Shown in pieces: positions 16,594 to 24,934 of a DNA stretch of 43,888 bases. The number at the start of each line of letters is the position of its first letter. Positions within the stretch are counted from its first letter, which is position 1. The notes under the pieces are model-generated. The model searched no databases, had not been told where the DNA came from, and was given only the letters and a program-made list of their open reading frames with translations. Made by a program: the position numbers and the translations under genes. Source of the DNA: Bacteroidota bacterium (GTDB taxonomy: Bacteria > Bacteroidota > Bacteroidia > JAFLBG01); NCBI GenBank assembly GCA_017303975.1, contig JAFLBG010000032.1, forward strand, positions 1-43,888, read 5' to 3'.

Positions 16594-18465
16594 ATGTTTA
16601 TTTTTGAAAAAAACACACCTAGGTGGATTATATTTTTTATTGATCTTGCATTAGCTTGTGCATCGCTAACATTGGCGTTTTTGTTGCGTTTTAACTTTGC
16701 TATTCCTGAAGTTGAGGTAGAGCGCTTTCCTATTGCATTTTCAGCAGCACTGGTAGTTCGCGCCATTAGTTTTTATATTTCCAAAACATACAAAGGAATT
16801 GTTAGATACACCGGCAGTAAGGATGCGCAGCGTATTTTTATAGTAAATACACTTGTTTGTGTTTTCTTTTTTGCGGCTAATTTTATAAACGTAAAACTTA
16901 TTGGTGCCGAACTGTTTTTAATTCCAACCTCGGTAGTAATAATTGATTATTTGGCACTAACTTTCTTGATGATATCGCTGCGAATTATGTTTAAGGCGTT
17001 GTATTTTGAATTGAAAAACCCGGCTAAAAGCAAACGAAGTGTAATTATATATGGTGCAGGAGAAGCCGGCATTATTGCCCAAAGGACATTAGATAGAGAC
17101 TTAGGAACGCGATACCATTTTCTTGGATTTATTGATGACGACAAATCGATAAGCGGACGAAAAGTGGAGGGTGTAACAATTTATCCACTTACTAAATTGG
17201 ATGAGTTGCTTCAAAACAATGATGTAGCGCATGTAATAATATCGGTTGCAAATGTTCCAATAAGTACTAAGCAAAAAATAGTGGAACTTTGTCTAAAATA
17301 CAAAACAAGAGTATTGCACGTACCTCCTGCAAGTAGTTGGATAAATGGGGAATTGAGCTTTAAGCAAATTAAGCGGATTAATATTGAAGATTTGCTGCAA
17401 CGAGACCCTATTAAGCTGAATGAAGATGCTATTCGTAAAGAGATTGCTAATAAAGTGGTTCTTATAACAGGTGCTGCCGGCTCTATTGGAAGTGAATTGG
17501 TTAGGCAGGTTGCTCAATACAATCCTATGCAAGTTATTTTGCTAGACCAAGCAGAATCTGGCTTGTATGATATTGAGATGGAGCTTTTGGAAAAATACCA
17601 AGAGGAAAAAATTGAAGTTGTAATTGGCGATGTGCGCAACAAAGAACGAATGCGCAATCTTTTTAAAACTTTTAAACCAGCGGTAGTGTTTCATGCTGCG
17701 GCATACAAGCATGTGCCTATGATGGAAAATAATCCGTCTGAGTCTATATTTACCAACGTGTTGGGTACAAAAACGGTAGCTGATTTATCGGTGGAGTTTG
17801 GTGTTGAAAAATTTATAATGATTTCAACCGATAAGGCGGTAAACCCAACCAGTGTAATGGGAGCATCAAAACGTATTGCAGAAATTTATACCCAAGCGTT
17901 AAATAAAAACAACACGGGCACTCGTTTTATTACCACTCGATTTGGAAATGTGCTTGGCTCGAGCGGCTCTGTAATTCCAAGGTTCCGACAACAAATAGAG
18001 AAGGGTGGCCCAATTACCATAACTCATCCCGAGATAAATAGATTTTTTATGACCATTCCGGAAGCTTGCCAACTGGTTCTGGAAGCTGCTGCAATGGGCA
18101 AAGGCGGAGAAATATTTATTTTCGACATGGGAAAATCTGTTAAGATTGTTGACTTAGCAAAAAACATGATTGAACTATCCGGATTAACACTAGATAAAGA
18201 CATTCAAATTGTATATACCGGATTACGGCCGGGGGAGAAACTATACGAAGAGCTTTTAAACAATAGCGAAAATACAGTGCCTACACACCATTCGCAAATT
18301 ATGATTGCCAAGGTGCAAGAGTACAGTTTTGATGCTATTAATAAGCAGATTGAAGAATTAATTTCTTTATTCAACCAACAAAATAACAATGCAATTGTAA
18401 AGAAAATGAAACAGATTGTGCCTGAATATGTAAGTAACAATTCTGTTTTTGAGAAACTGGATTAA
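16594..18465 (+). CDS. Membrane-bound nucleotide-sugar 4,6-dehydratase/epimerase (WbpM/CapD/FlaA1 family)
   Basis: The family converts UDP-GlcNAc or related UDP-sugars to 4-keto-6-deoxy sugars for surface glycans. The 623-residue protein has about four N-terminal membrane helices (to ~140), a first Rossmann-like domain with VIIYGAGEAG (about 150-159), and a C-terminal SDR domain with VVLITGAAGSIGSELVRQ (about 287-304), VVFHAAAYKHVPMMENNP and the catalytic STDKAVNPTSVMGASKR (about 411-427), where the Met-x3-Lys replaces the classical Tyr-x3-Lys as in this family. GLRPGEKLYEELL follows near the end. Length and architecture match long WbpM-type enzymes. The exact product sugar is not determinable. 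Confidence 0.93.
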   Translation: MFIFEKNTPRWIIFFIDLALACASLTLAFLLRFNFAIPEVEVERFPIAFSAALVVRAISFYISKTYKGIVRYTGSKDAQRIFIVNTLVCVFFFAANFINVKLIGAELFLIPTSVVIIDYLALTFLMISLRIMFKALYFELKNPAKSKRSVIIYGAGEAGIIAQRTLDRDLGTRYHFLGFIDDDKSISGRKVEGVTIYPLTKLDELLQNNDVAHVIISVANVPISTKQKIVELCLKYKTRVLHVPPASSWINGELSFKQIKRINIEDLLQRDPIKLNEDAIRKEIANKVVLITGAAGSIGSELVRQVAQYNPMQVILLDQAESGLYDIEMELLEKYQEEKIEVVIGDVRNKERMRNLFKTFKPAVVFHAAAYKHVPMMENNPSESIFTNVLGTKTVADLSVEFGVEKFIMISTDKAVNPTSVMGASKRIAEIYTQALNKNNTGTRFITTRFGNVLGSSGSVIPRFRQQIEKGGPITITHPEINRFFMTIPEACQLVLEAAAMGKGGEIFIFDMGKSVKIVDLAKNMIELSGLTLDKDIQIVYTGLRPGEKLYEELLNNSENTVPTHHSQIMIAKVQEYSFDAINKQIEELISLFNQQNNNAIVKKMKQIVPEYVSNNSVFEKLD

Positions 18466-18488
18466 ATAGCTTTATAAATAAAATTAGT

Positions 18489-18902
18489 ATGAAACACCAA
18501 ACACCTATTCAAATACGTTTTAAAGATTTAGATTCCTTAGGACATGTAAACAATGCAAACCATATAACATATTTAGAGTTGGCTCGTGTCAAGTATTTTC
18601 ACGAAGTAATTAACGAGCCCATAGAATGGAATAAAGCCGGATTTATTATTGCACGCCACGAAATAGACTATAAACTCCCAGTTTTATTAGAAGATAAACT
18701 TGTGGTGCACACATCCGTTACACGAATTGGTAGCAAGAGTTTTGATTTTGAATATCAACTAATTCGTGAAAATGCTCCGGAACATGCTAAAATTGCGGTA
18801 GTAGCAAAATCTGTAATTGTATGTTTTAACTTCGAAACACACCAGTCGGTTGCTGTGCCGGAAAGTTGGATAAATAAAATAAAAGCATTTGAAGGCAATT
18901 AA
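18489..18902 (+). CDS. Acyl-CoA thioesterase, hotdog fold (YbgC/4-hydroxybenzoyl-CoA thioesterase family)
   Basis: The 137-residue single hotdog domain has RFKDLDSLGHVNNANHITYL, where Asp15 in DSLGHVNN is the expected catalytic acid, followed by ELARVKYF. It starts 23 bases after the dehydratase. Its stop overlaps the convergent cyclophilin gene by four bases. Such enzymes hydrolyse acyl-CoA or acyl-ACP thioesters; the substrate is not known. Confidence 0.9.
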   Translation: MKHQTPIQIRFKDLDSLGHVNNANHITYLELARVKYFHEVINEPIEWNKAGFIIARHEIDYKLPVLLEDKLVVHTSVTRIGSKSFDFEYQLIRENAPEHAKIAVVAKSVIVCFNFETHQSVAVPESWINKIKAFEGN

Positions 18903-19333
18903 TCCTTCATTATCATTTTAACAATAGTGTCGCCTTGTCTTAATTTGTCAACTACATCCAATCCTTCTACAACTTTTCCGAAACAAGTATGTTGACGGTC
19001 TAAGTGCTGGGTATTTTTTCTCGTAAGACATATAAAGAATTGCGACCCGCCTGTATTTCTTCCGCGGTGCGCCATGCTAAGTACACCTTTGTCGTGGTAT
19101 TGGTTTTCTCCTGTTAATTCGCACGGAATTGTGTATCCCGGACCACCCGCACCCGTCCCATCCGGACAACCTCCTTGTACAACAAAATCTGGAATTACAC
19201 GGTGAAATTTTAAACCATCATAATACCCTTTTTCAATAAGCTGAATAAAATTAGCTACTGTTTTAGGAGCATCCTTATAAAAAAATTCCAATTTCATTAT
19301 TCCTTTATCTGTATGAATTTCTGCTGTTCTCAT
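18899..19333 (-). CDS. Peptidyl-prolyl cis-trans isomerase, cyclophilin type
   Basis: The 144-residue single-domain cyclophilin shows KFHRVIPDFVVQGGCPDGTG (active-site Arg and the F..QGG motif), GVLSMAHRGRNTGGSQFFIC and HTCFGKVVEGLDVVD. There is no signal peptide, so it is predicted cytoplasmic. It catalyses proline isomerisation during protein folding. It ends in a four-base overlap with the convergent thioesterase. An exact -7 box lies upstream at 19360-19367. Confidence 0.95.
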   Translation of the reverse strand: MRTAEIHTDKGIMKLEFFYKDAPKTVANFIQLIEKGYYDGLKFHRVIPDFVVQGGCPDGTGAGGPGYTIPCELTGENQYHDKGVLSMAHRGRNTGGSQFFICLTRKNTQHLDRQHTCFGKVVEGLDVVDKLRQGDTIVKMIMKD

Positions 19334-19359
19334 AGTTTATTTATTTCGATTTTATGGCA

Positions 19360-19367
19360 CAAAAATA
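19360..19367 (-). promoter_or_regulatory. -7 box (TATTTTTG) of the cyclophilin gene
   Basis: On the minus strand TATTTTTG matches TAnnTTTG and lies 26 bases before the ATG at 19333. No clear -33 TTTG was found at the expected distance, in very A/T-rich DNA. Confidence 0.35.
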
Positions 19368-19501
19368 CTTTTTATTTTTTCATATTCTAACTATATTGTG
19401 GTTCACAAAAATTTAATTGTGAGGAAATATATCTTGCTTAACAAGGTAAGGTGAAACTAACAATACAATTCTCATAAAAACACAAGTCTAATCACAGTCA
19501 C

Positions 19502-21664
19502 ATGAAAAAAATAATTTTTACACTAATTGTAATTCTTTCTTCTCAATTTCTATTTTCACAATGCTCCGTTGGTGTTTCTTCTACTAGTGTTACCTGCAAT
19601 ACATTGTGTAATGGAACTGCCGTGGCAAATGCTGTAGGGACTGGAAGTATATCGTACAGCTGGAGTCCGGGGAGTTTTTCTACACAACATATTTCTGCAT
19701 TATGTGCAGGTACCTATACTGTAAATATTACAGATTCAATTGGTTGTACAACACATACAACTGTTGTTATAAATGAACCTTCTGCGTTAAGTGCAACTAT
19801 TACACCTATTGGCATTACGTGCTATGGTGCAAAGAATGGACAGGCGGTTGCTTCTGTATCTGGCGGCACACCCAACTATTTTTTCTTATGGAGTACACTT
19901 CCCATAGAAACCTCACCAGTTGCTATAAATTTAGATGCAACTACCTACAGTGTTACTATTACAGATATGAATAGCTGTACACTTTTGAAAACAGTAACGT
20001 TAGTAGACCCTCCCCTAATTAATGTAACGATTGCAACCACTGCCAGTGTTACATGTTATGGTGGCACAGACGGAGCCGCAAGTATTACGCTCAGTGGAGG
20101 ATTGCCTTACAGCAATGGATATAAATATAGTTGGTCGCCAGATGGACAAACAACCAATAGTGCAGCCAATCTAACAGCAACAACCCATACTATCGAAATA
20201 AGAGATTCGTTAAATTGTGTTAGAGATACATTTGTTACCATTGCAGGACCTGCACCTTTTGTTGTAGATGCTTATCAAACCGGATTTTGCGGCAATGGAA
20301 ATAGCGGAGTAGCTACAGTAAGTGTTACTGGTGGAGCACCTATTTATTTTTATCAATGGATATCTACAGGTCAATTTACGCAAATTGCAACCGGTTTAGC
20401 TCCAGGTACTTATTCTGTTTTTGTTATTGACAGCAGGTCTTGTTTTGCTTCGGATACACTCAATGTAATGTTGTATCCAGAATTAACGGCAACACTTACA
20501 TCAACTGATATTGATTGTAATGGGAATCAAAACGGAAGTGTTAGTTCCTCTGTAAGTGGTGGAGGTAATTCGTACAGTTATTTGTGGTTGCCAAGCAATT
20601 CAACAACTACAGCTATTTCAGGTCTCTCCGCAGGCACATACACACTACATGTTTCTGACACTTTGGGATGCTTTGCCAAGCAAACAGCAACAATTGCGGA
20701 GCCTAGTATTCTTACGCTTTCTATTTCACATTCATCTATTACTTGTGGTTCTAATTCGACTGCCTCAGCTACCGCTGTTGCAATTGGTGGTAATACAGGA
20801 GCGTTTAGTTATTTATGGATGCCTGTAAACCAAACAACCGCAAGTGTTTCCGGGTTAGCAGCAAGCACCTATACATGTGGTGTAATGGATAGCAAAGGTT
20901 GTGTTGCCGCAAAAACTATTACCATTTCTGTTTCATCTCCAGTGTCGGCATCTGCTACCGCTATCGATGTTTCGTGTTTTGGATCTTCGGATGGGCAAAT
21001 ACAAGCCACACAAAGTGGAGGTGTAGCTCCTTATTCGTATTTATGGAACAATAATTCTATGTATACTACTCAAGCTGTTAGCGGTTTAGTAGCCGGAAGC
21101 TATACAATAACTGTAACAGATTCGTTAGGATGCTTTGGTATTGCCACAACTACTGTCAATCAGCCAACAGCTATAACATTTAGCAGTACCGTTTCTAATG
21201 CGAGTACTGTAGGTGGAAGTGATGCTGCTATTGCGTTGAGTTCAATTTCCGGAGGTAACGGACAATTTACATTTTTATGGAGTACGAATGATACAACAGC
21301 TTCTGTTACCGGCTTATCAGCAGGAACTTACAGTGTTTGTATAGCAGATGCTAAGGGATGCGATACCTGCACCACATTTATAGTTACAGAACCGGGAATG
21401 GGAATAACAAACTCGATTGCCGAACAAACAACTATTTACCCGGTTCCATTTTCTAACGAATTAACAATTCGTGCAACTTCTGCTCTAATTGATAGAATAG
21501 AAATTTTAGATATGCATGGGAAATTAGTTTATACCAACACCTATCCAACTAACGGAATGGAAATAAAACTGGATACAAAAAATTACGAAAACGGAATATA
21601 CACGTTGTTAATCCACTCATCAAAAAACAATTTTAGCAGAAAGATTGTAAAGATTAGTCAGTAA
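19502..21664 (+). CDS. SprB-repeat surface protein with type A T9SS sorting domain
   Basis: The 720-residue product has a signal peptide (MKKIIFTLIVILSSQFLFSQ) and about eight consecutive SprB-type repeats of 70-80 residues, each with a (V/I)xC-G-x-x-(N/D)G start, a ...YxYLWS strand and GL..GTYTVxxTDSxGC. Examples are ITCYGAKNGQAVASVSGG and VSCFGSSDGQIQATQSGG; the last repeat lacks the Cys. A C-terminal T9SS type A domain follows (about 645-720: IYPVPFSNELTI, GIYTLLI, FSRKIVKI). The protein is expected to be exported by Sec, then T9SS, and anchored or released at the surface. SprB repeats are known from the gliding adhesin SprB, but no gliding function is proven here. Its 3' end overlaps the convergent regulator by 11 bases. 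Confidence 0.88.
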   Translation: MKKIIFTLIVILSSQFLFSQCSVGVSSTSVTCNTLCNGTAVANAVGTGSISYSWSPGSFSTQHISALCAGTYTVNITDSIGCTTHTTVVINEPSALSATITPIGITCYGAKNGQAVASVSGGTPNYFFLWSTLPIETSPVAINLDATTYSVTITDMNSCTLLKTVTLVDPPLINVTIATTASVTCYGGTDGAASITLSGGLPYSNGYKYSWSPDGQTTNSAANLTATTHTIEIRDSLNCVRDTFVTIAGPAPFVVDAYQTGFCGNGNSGVATVSVTGGAPIYFYQWISTGQFTQIATGLAPGTYSVFVIDSRSCFASDTLNVMLYPELTATLTSTDIDCNGNQNGSVSSSVSGGGNSYSYLWLPSNSTTTAISGLSAGTYTLHVSDTLGCFAKQTATIAEPSILTLSISHSSITCGSNSTASATAVAIGGNTGAFSYLWMPVNQTTASVSGLAASTYTCGVMDSKGCVAAKTITISVSSPVSASATAIDVSCFGSSDGQIQATQSGGVAPYSYLWNNNSMYTTQAVSGLVAGSYTITVTDSLGCFGIATTTVNQPTAITFSSTVSNASTVGGSDAAIALSSISGGNGQFTFLWSTNDTTASVTGLSAGTYSVCIADAKGCDTCTTFIVTEPGMGITNSIAEQTTIYPVPFSNELTIRATSALIDRIEILDMHGKLVYTNTYPTNGMEIKLDTKNYENGIYTLLIHSSKNNFSRKIVKISQ

Positions 21665-22340
21665 ACTTATAGCCTACGCCTCTTACAGAGTGAAAGTAAG
21701 TTGGCTGTTTGGGGTCTTTCTCGAAATATTTTCGAAAAGCTAAAATAAAATTATCAATCGTTCTGGTAGAAGGATACACATCGTATCCCCATACTTTTTC
21801 TAAAATTGTTTCGCGAGATACTACTTCGTTTTTTCGTTCAATTAATAGTTTCAAGAGCAGCACTTCTTTTTTAGATAGTGTGCTTTTAAATCCGTTAACA
21901 CCTTGTATTTCGTAGGTGGTGAAGTTTATTTTATTCGCACCAAACAAAAATTCATTCAACTGATTCTCCACTTTTTTATTTGCACGCTTCAGCAATATTT
22001 GAATACGTAACAAAAACTCTTCTAAATTAAATGGCTTGGTTAAATAATCATCTGCTCCCATTTTTAGTCCTAAAATTTTATCGCTGCTTTCATTTTTGGC
22101 TGTTAAAAATAGGATAGGCACTTCGGTATTTTCAATTCGTATTGTTCTACAAACATCGTATCCGTCAAGTTCCGGTAGCATTACATCCAAAATAACTAAA
22201 TCGAACCGCTCCGCTTTAAATTGCGAAACAGCTTTTGTTCCTGTTCCTGCCACCACTACCTGGTAGCCATCCAATTCTAAATTAAGTTTTATGGTAGCCT
22301 GCAAACTAGGTTCGTCTTCTACTAAAAGTATTTTTATCAC
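21654..22340 (-). CDS. Response regulator, OmpR/PhoB family
   Basis: The 228-residue protein has a receiver domain with the acidic pair in VEDE (8-10), phospho-acceptor Asp52 in LVILDVMLPELDG, Thr80 and Lys102 (TKPF), then a C-terminal winged-helix with LSKKEVLLLKLLIE, EVWGYD-like (KVWGYDVYPSTRTIDNFI) and VRGVGYKF. The start is GTG. No histidine kinase is adjacent, so the partner must be elsewhere. The target genes are unknown. Confidence 0.95.
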   Translation of the reverse strand: MIKILLVEDEPSLQATIKLNLELDGYQVVVAGTGTKAVSQFKAERFDLVILDVMLPELDGYDVCRTIRIENTEVPILFLTAKNESSDKILGLKMGADDYLTKPFNLEEFLLRIQILLKRANKKVENQLNEFLFGANKINFTTYEIQGVNGFKSTLSKKEVLLLKLLIERKNEVVSRETILEKVWGYDVYPSTRTIDNFILAFRKYFEKDPKQPTYFHSVRGVGYKFTD

Positions 22341-22420
22341 AGGGTAATTTGTATGAAAAAGTTGTTTTCTTGTTTAAACAAAAATAACAGATATTACTGT
22401 AATTTAAACATTACAGGTAT

Positions 22421-22428
22421 TACCTTTG
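22421..22428 (+). promoter_or_regulatory. -7 box (TACCTTTG) of mqnE
   Basis: TACCTTTG matches TAnnTTTG and ends 18 bases before the ATG at 22447. It also overlaps the TTG at 22426 that extends the open frame, which argues that TTG is not the start. No good -33 box is seen. Confidence 0.4.
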
Positions 22429-22446
22429 ATTATTATAGAAAAAGAC

Positions 22447-23583
22447 ATGGACACTTCACTATTACAATTTATCAAAACAGATGCCGTTTTATCGGCAATA
22501 ACAGATAAAGTAAAATCGAACACCAGAATATCCGATGAAGATGCGCTGTATTTATATAAACATGCAGATGTAGGAGCTGTAGGGGCATTAGCCAATTTTG
22601 TTAGAGAGCAAAAAAATGGAGATTATACTTTTTTTAATAAAAATTTTCATATTGAACCTACTAACATTTGCGTATTTGATTGTAAATTTTGTTCGTATTC
22701 CAGATTACTAAAACAAAAAGAAGGAGCGTGGGAATTAAACGAAGAAGAGATTTTAAATTTGGTTCGCAACTACGATGGTAAGCCCGTTACAGAAATTCAT
22801 ATTGTAGGTGGTGTACATCCCAAAATGGGGTTGAAGTACTTTGGCGAGTTACTAAAAAAAATAAAAGAACTGCGCCCTGAGATTCACTTAAAAGCATTCA
22901 CCGCAGTAGAATTGGAATACATGTTTAGAAAGGCAAAAGTGAGTGTTAAAGAGGGATTGGAGTACTTAAAAAGCATGGGGTTGAATTCACTACCGGGTGG
23001 TGGTGCCGAAATATTTGATGAAGAAATTCGAAAACAAATTTGTGAAGACAAATGTACTTCTGCTGAATGGTTGGAAATACATGAAACAGCGCATCAAATA
23101 GGTGTTCCATCCAACGCAACCATGTTGTATGGACATATAGAATCGTACGAGCATCGTATTGACCACATGAAACGCCTGAGAGAACTGCAAGACAGAACAA
23201 AAGGATTTAACACGTTCATCCCTTTGAAATTTAGAAACAAAGACAATCAAATGTCGAATGTGGCGGAGGTGAGCGTTATTGAAGATTTAAAAAATTATGC
23301 AGTAGCTAGAATTTATCTAGATAATTTTGCGCATATAAAAGCCTACTGGCCAATGATAGGAAGAAATACCGCCCAGCTTTCGTTAAATTTTGGGGTAGAT
23401 GATATTGATGGAACTATTGACGATTCTACCAAAATATATACCATGGCCGGATCTGAAGAGCAATCTCCTGCATTAACTACACAGCAATTGGTTGAGCTCA
23501 TAAAGCAAGTAAACAGACATCCAATTGAGCGAGACACGCTTTATAACACCGTAACAGATTACAAAGATTACGTATTCAATTAG
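22447..23583 (+). CDS. mqnE: Aminofutalosine synthase MqnE (radical SAM)
   Basis: MqnE joins the enolpyruvyl product of MqnA with a SAM-derived adenosyl radical to give aminofutalosine in the futalosine route to menaquinone. The 378-residue protein has the radical-SAM cysteines C75-x3-C79-x2-C82 (CVFDCKFC), then EIHIVGGVHPKMGLKYF, LKAFTAVELEYMFRKAK, LPGGGAEIFDEEIRKQIC, GVPSNATMLYGHIESYEHRI and NFAHIKAYWPMIG. These favour MqnE over the related cyclase MqnC. ATG 22447 is chosen over an upstream in-frame TTG. No other mqn gene is in the window. Confidence 0.92.
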   Translation: MDTSLLQFIKTDAVLSAITDKVKSNTRISDEDALYLYKHADVGAVGALANFVREQKNGDYTFFNKNFHIEPTNICVFDCKFCSYSRLLKQKEGAWELNEEEILNLVRNYDGKPVTEIHIVGGVHPKMGLKYFGELLKKIKELRPEIHLKAFTAVELEYMFRKAKVSVKEGLEYLKSMGLNSLPGGGAEIFDEEIRKQICEDKCTSAEWLEIHETAHQIGVPSNATMLYGHIESYEHRIDHMKRLRELQDRTKGFNTFIPLKFRNKDNQMSNVAEVSVIEDLKNYAVARIYLDNFAHIKAYWPMIGRNTAQLSLNFGVDDIDGTIDDSTKIYTMAGSEEQSPALTTQQLVELIKQVNRHPIERDTLYNTVTDYKDYVFN

Positions 23584-23603
23584 AATCCAATTCAATTCTA
23601 ATT
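23578..23603. terminator. AT-rich hairpin at the mqnE stop
   Basis: A 9-bp perfect stem, AATTAGAAT with ATTCTAATT, around an 8-base loop overlaps the stop codon and lies between convergent genes. It has only one GC pair and no proper T-run, so terminator activity is doubtful. Confidence 0.3.
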
Positions 23604-23677
23604 CTGTGTTTAACCCTAAATACGCAGTTGTATTTTCAATTGCCTATTTATGGCTTAGTAACTCAATGAAACGAAGC

Positions 23678-24907
23678 TTATTTTCCTGCAAACTTCAGTA
23701 AAATATCTTTTGCTGCATCTTTATGTAGTGTCATCGTTGTCATCTTTAATTTTACATAATCTTCGTGGTAGAAATAATATCCCGGGCTGTTTTTATTATT
23801 ATGTCCGCTGCTGCCGGAATCCTTCAGTAAAAACCAAGTTCCATTCGATTTTTCGGTGTATCCAACTAAGTGCATTGCATGATCGTCTGTTGTACTTTTG
23901 TTGTAAAAGCGAAATTGACGTGCATATTCATCAATATACTCAGACGGAATATCATACGTTGGAACCATTGCCACGCCTAGCGTTGAATTGATTCCGCTTT
24001 CGCTTACATCACCCCCGATCGAAATAGAGAATCCATTTTTGCTTGCACTTTTTATGATGCTCATAAATTCATTTAAGGGAACGTTGTGGTAATCGTTTGA
24101 ATGCCACCAATTGTCAGGCACTTCGTACTCCGCCTTTGTCCAATAAGGTTTTTCTACGAACGACATAAAATCTACATAATCATCAGGATTAAGTTTAGTT
24201 ACATTTTTTAAATACTCTTGAGGTGTCATTGTTTTCCCATCTATAGTAACTGTTGTAGGAGGGACACCGATATAATAATTTAAAATTGATTTGATGGTAG
24301 CAACAACAGTTTCTTCATTCCATGCATTGCTTGCTTTAACGCCTTGCAGGTAAGCGTTCATCTCATCATACATTTTGCTATGGTCATGAAATTTTTGTCC
24401 GATCTTAACACCGCTGTAGGCACTGTGTGGAACTAAACCATATTTTTTCATCATTAGTTGTACTGCGTTGGTTTGCGAGCCTTCGCCAAATTCCGACTTT
24501 CCACGCGCGTTTACAAAATAGCGAGCCTTTTCAACATATTGCCAATACACAGTGAATAGTTCAGATAAGGCAATTTTTTGTTTTGTTAATCTGTAAATTT
24601 CTGATTCGTAAAATGAAGTAGTAGAGAAACACCAGCATGTGCCGGTTATACCTTGCGATTCAGGATTTTCGGTATAAACTTTTGTGAACTCATCTGCTGA
24701 CTTTGGAATGTCAATGCCTGTATAGTCCATCATAAATCGCTTTTCTGGTTTTGGTTTGTCTTCGCTAAACAGTTTGGCGTTTTTTTGAATTTCTTCGTAA
24801 AAAAGATTTTTATGTTCTTTGAATTCGGCTTTGTCTTTACGAGTGTTTTGAGCAGTTGTGGTTATTGTTATAACAATAGTTACAAGAAGTAAAAGTGTTT
24901 TTTTCAC
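23678..24907 (-). CDS. C1 family peptidase (bleomycin hydrolase/PepC-like), exported
   Basis: The 409-residue product starts with GTG and has a signal peptide (KKTLLLLVTIVITITTTAQ). The papain-like active site is visible: oxyanion Gln85 and nucleophile Cys91 in QGITGTCWCFST, and His343 in DDHAMHLVGY. The third position, normally Asn in an NSW motif, reads LLKDSGSSGHN, so Asp363 replaces Asn and the Trp is absent. The GYYFYHEDYVKLK end is typical. Length fits bleomycin-hydrolase-like C1B peptidases, but the signal peptide places it in the periplasm or outside. It is predicted to be a cysteine aminopeptidase, with activity uncertain. Confidence 0.85.
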   Translation of the reverse strand: MKKTLLLLVTIVITITTTAQNTRKDKAEFKEHKNLFYEEIQKNAKLFSEDKPKPEKRFMMDYTGIDIPKSADEFTKVYTENPESQGITGTCWCFSTTSFYESEIYRLTKQKIALSELFTVYWQYVEKARYFVNARGKSEFGEGSQTNAVQLMMKKYGLVPHSAYSGVKIGQKFHDHSKMYDEMNAYLQGVKASNAWNEETVVATIKSILNYYIGVPPTTVTIDGKTMTPQEYLKNVTKLNPDDYVDFMSFVEKPYWTKAEYEVPDNWWHSNDYHNVPLNEFMSIIKSASKNGFSISIGGDVSESGINSTLGVAMVPTYDIPSEYIDEYARQFRFYNKSTTDDHAMHLVGYTEKSNGTWFLLKDSGSSGHNNKNSPGYYFYHEDYVKLKMTTMTLHKDAAKDILLKFAGK

Positions 24908-24934
24908 AGTTTTATTTTTTAGAGTTTAAATTTA

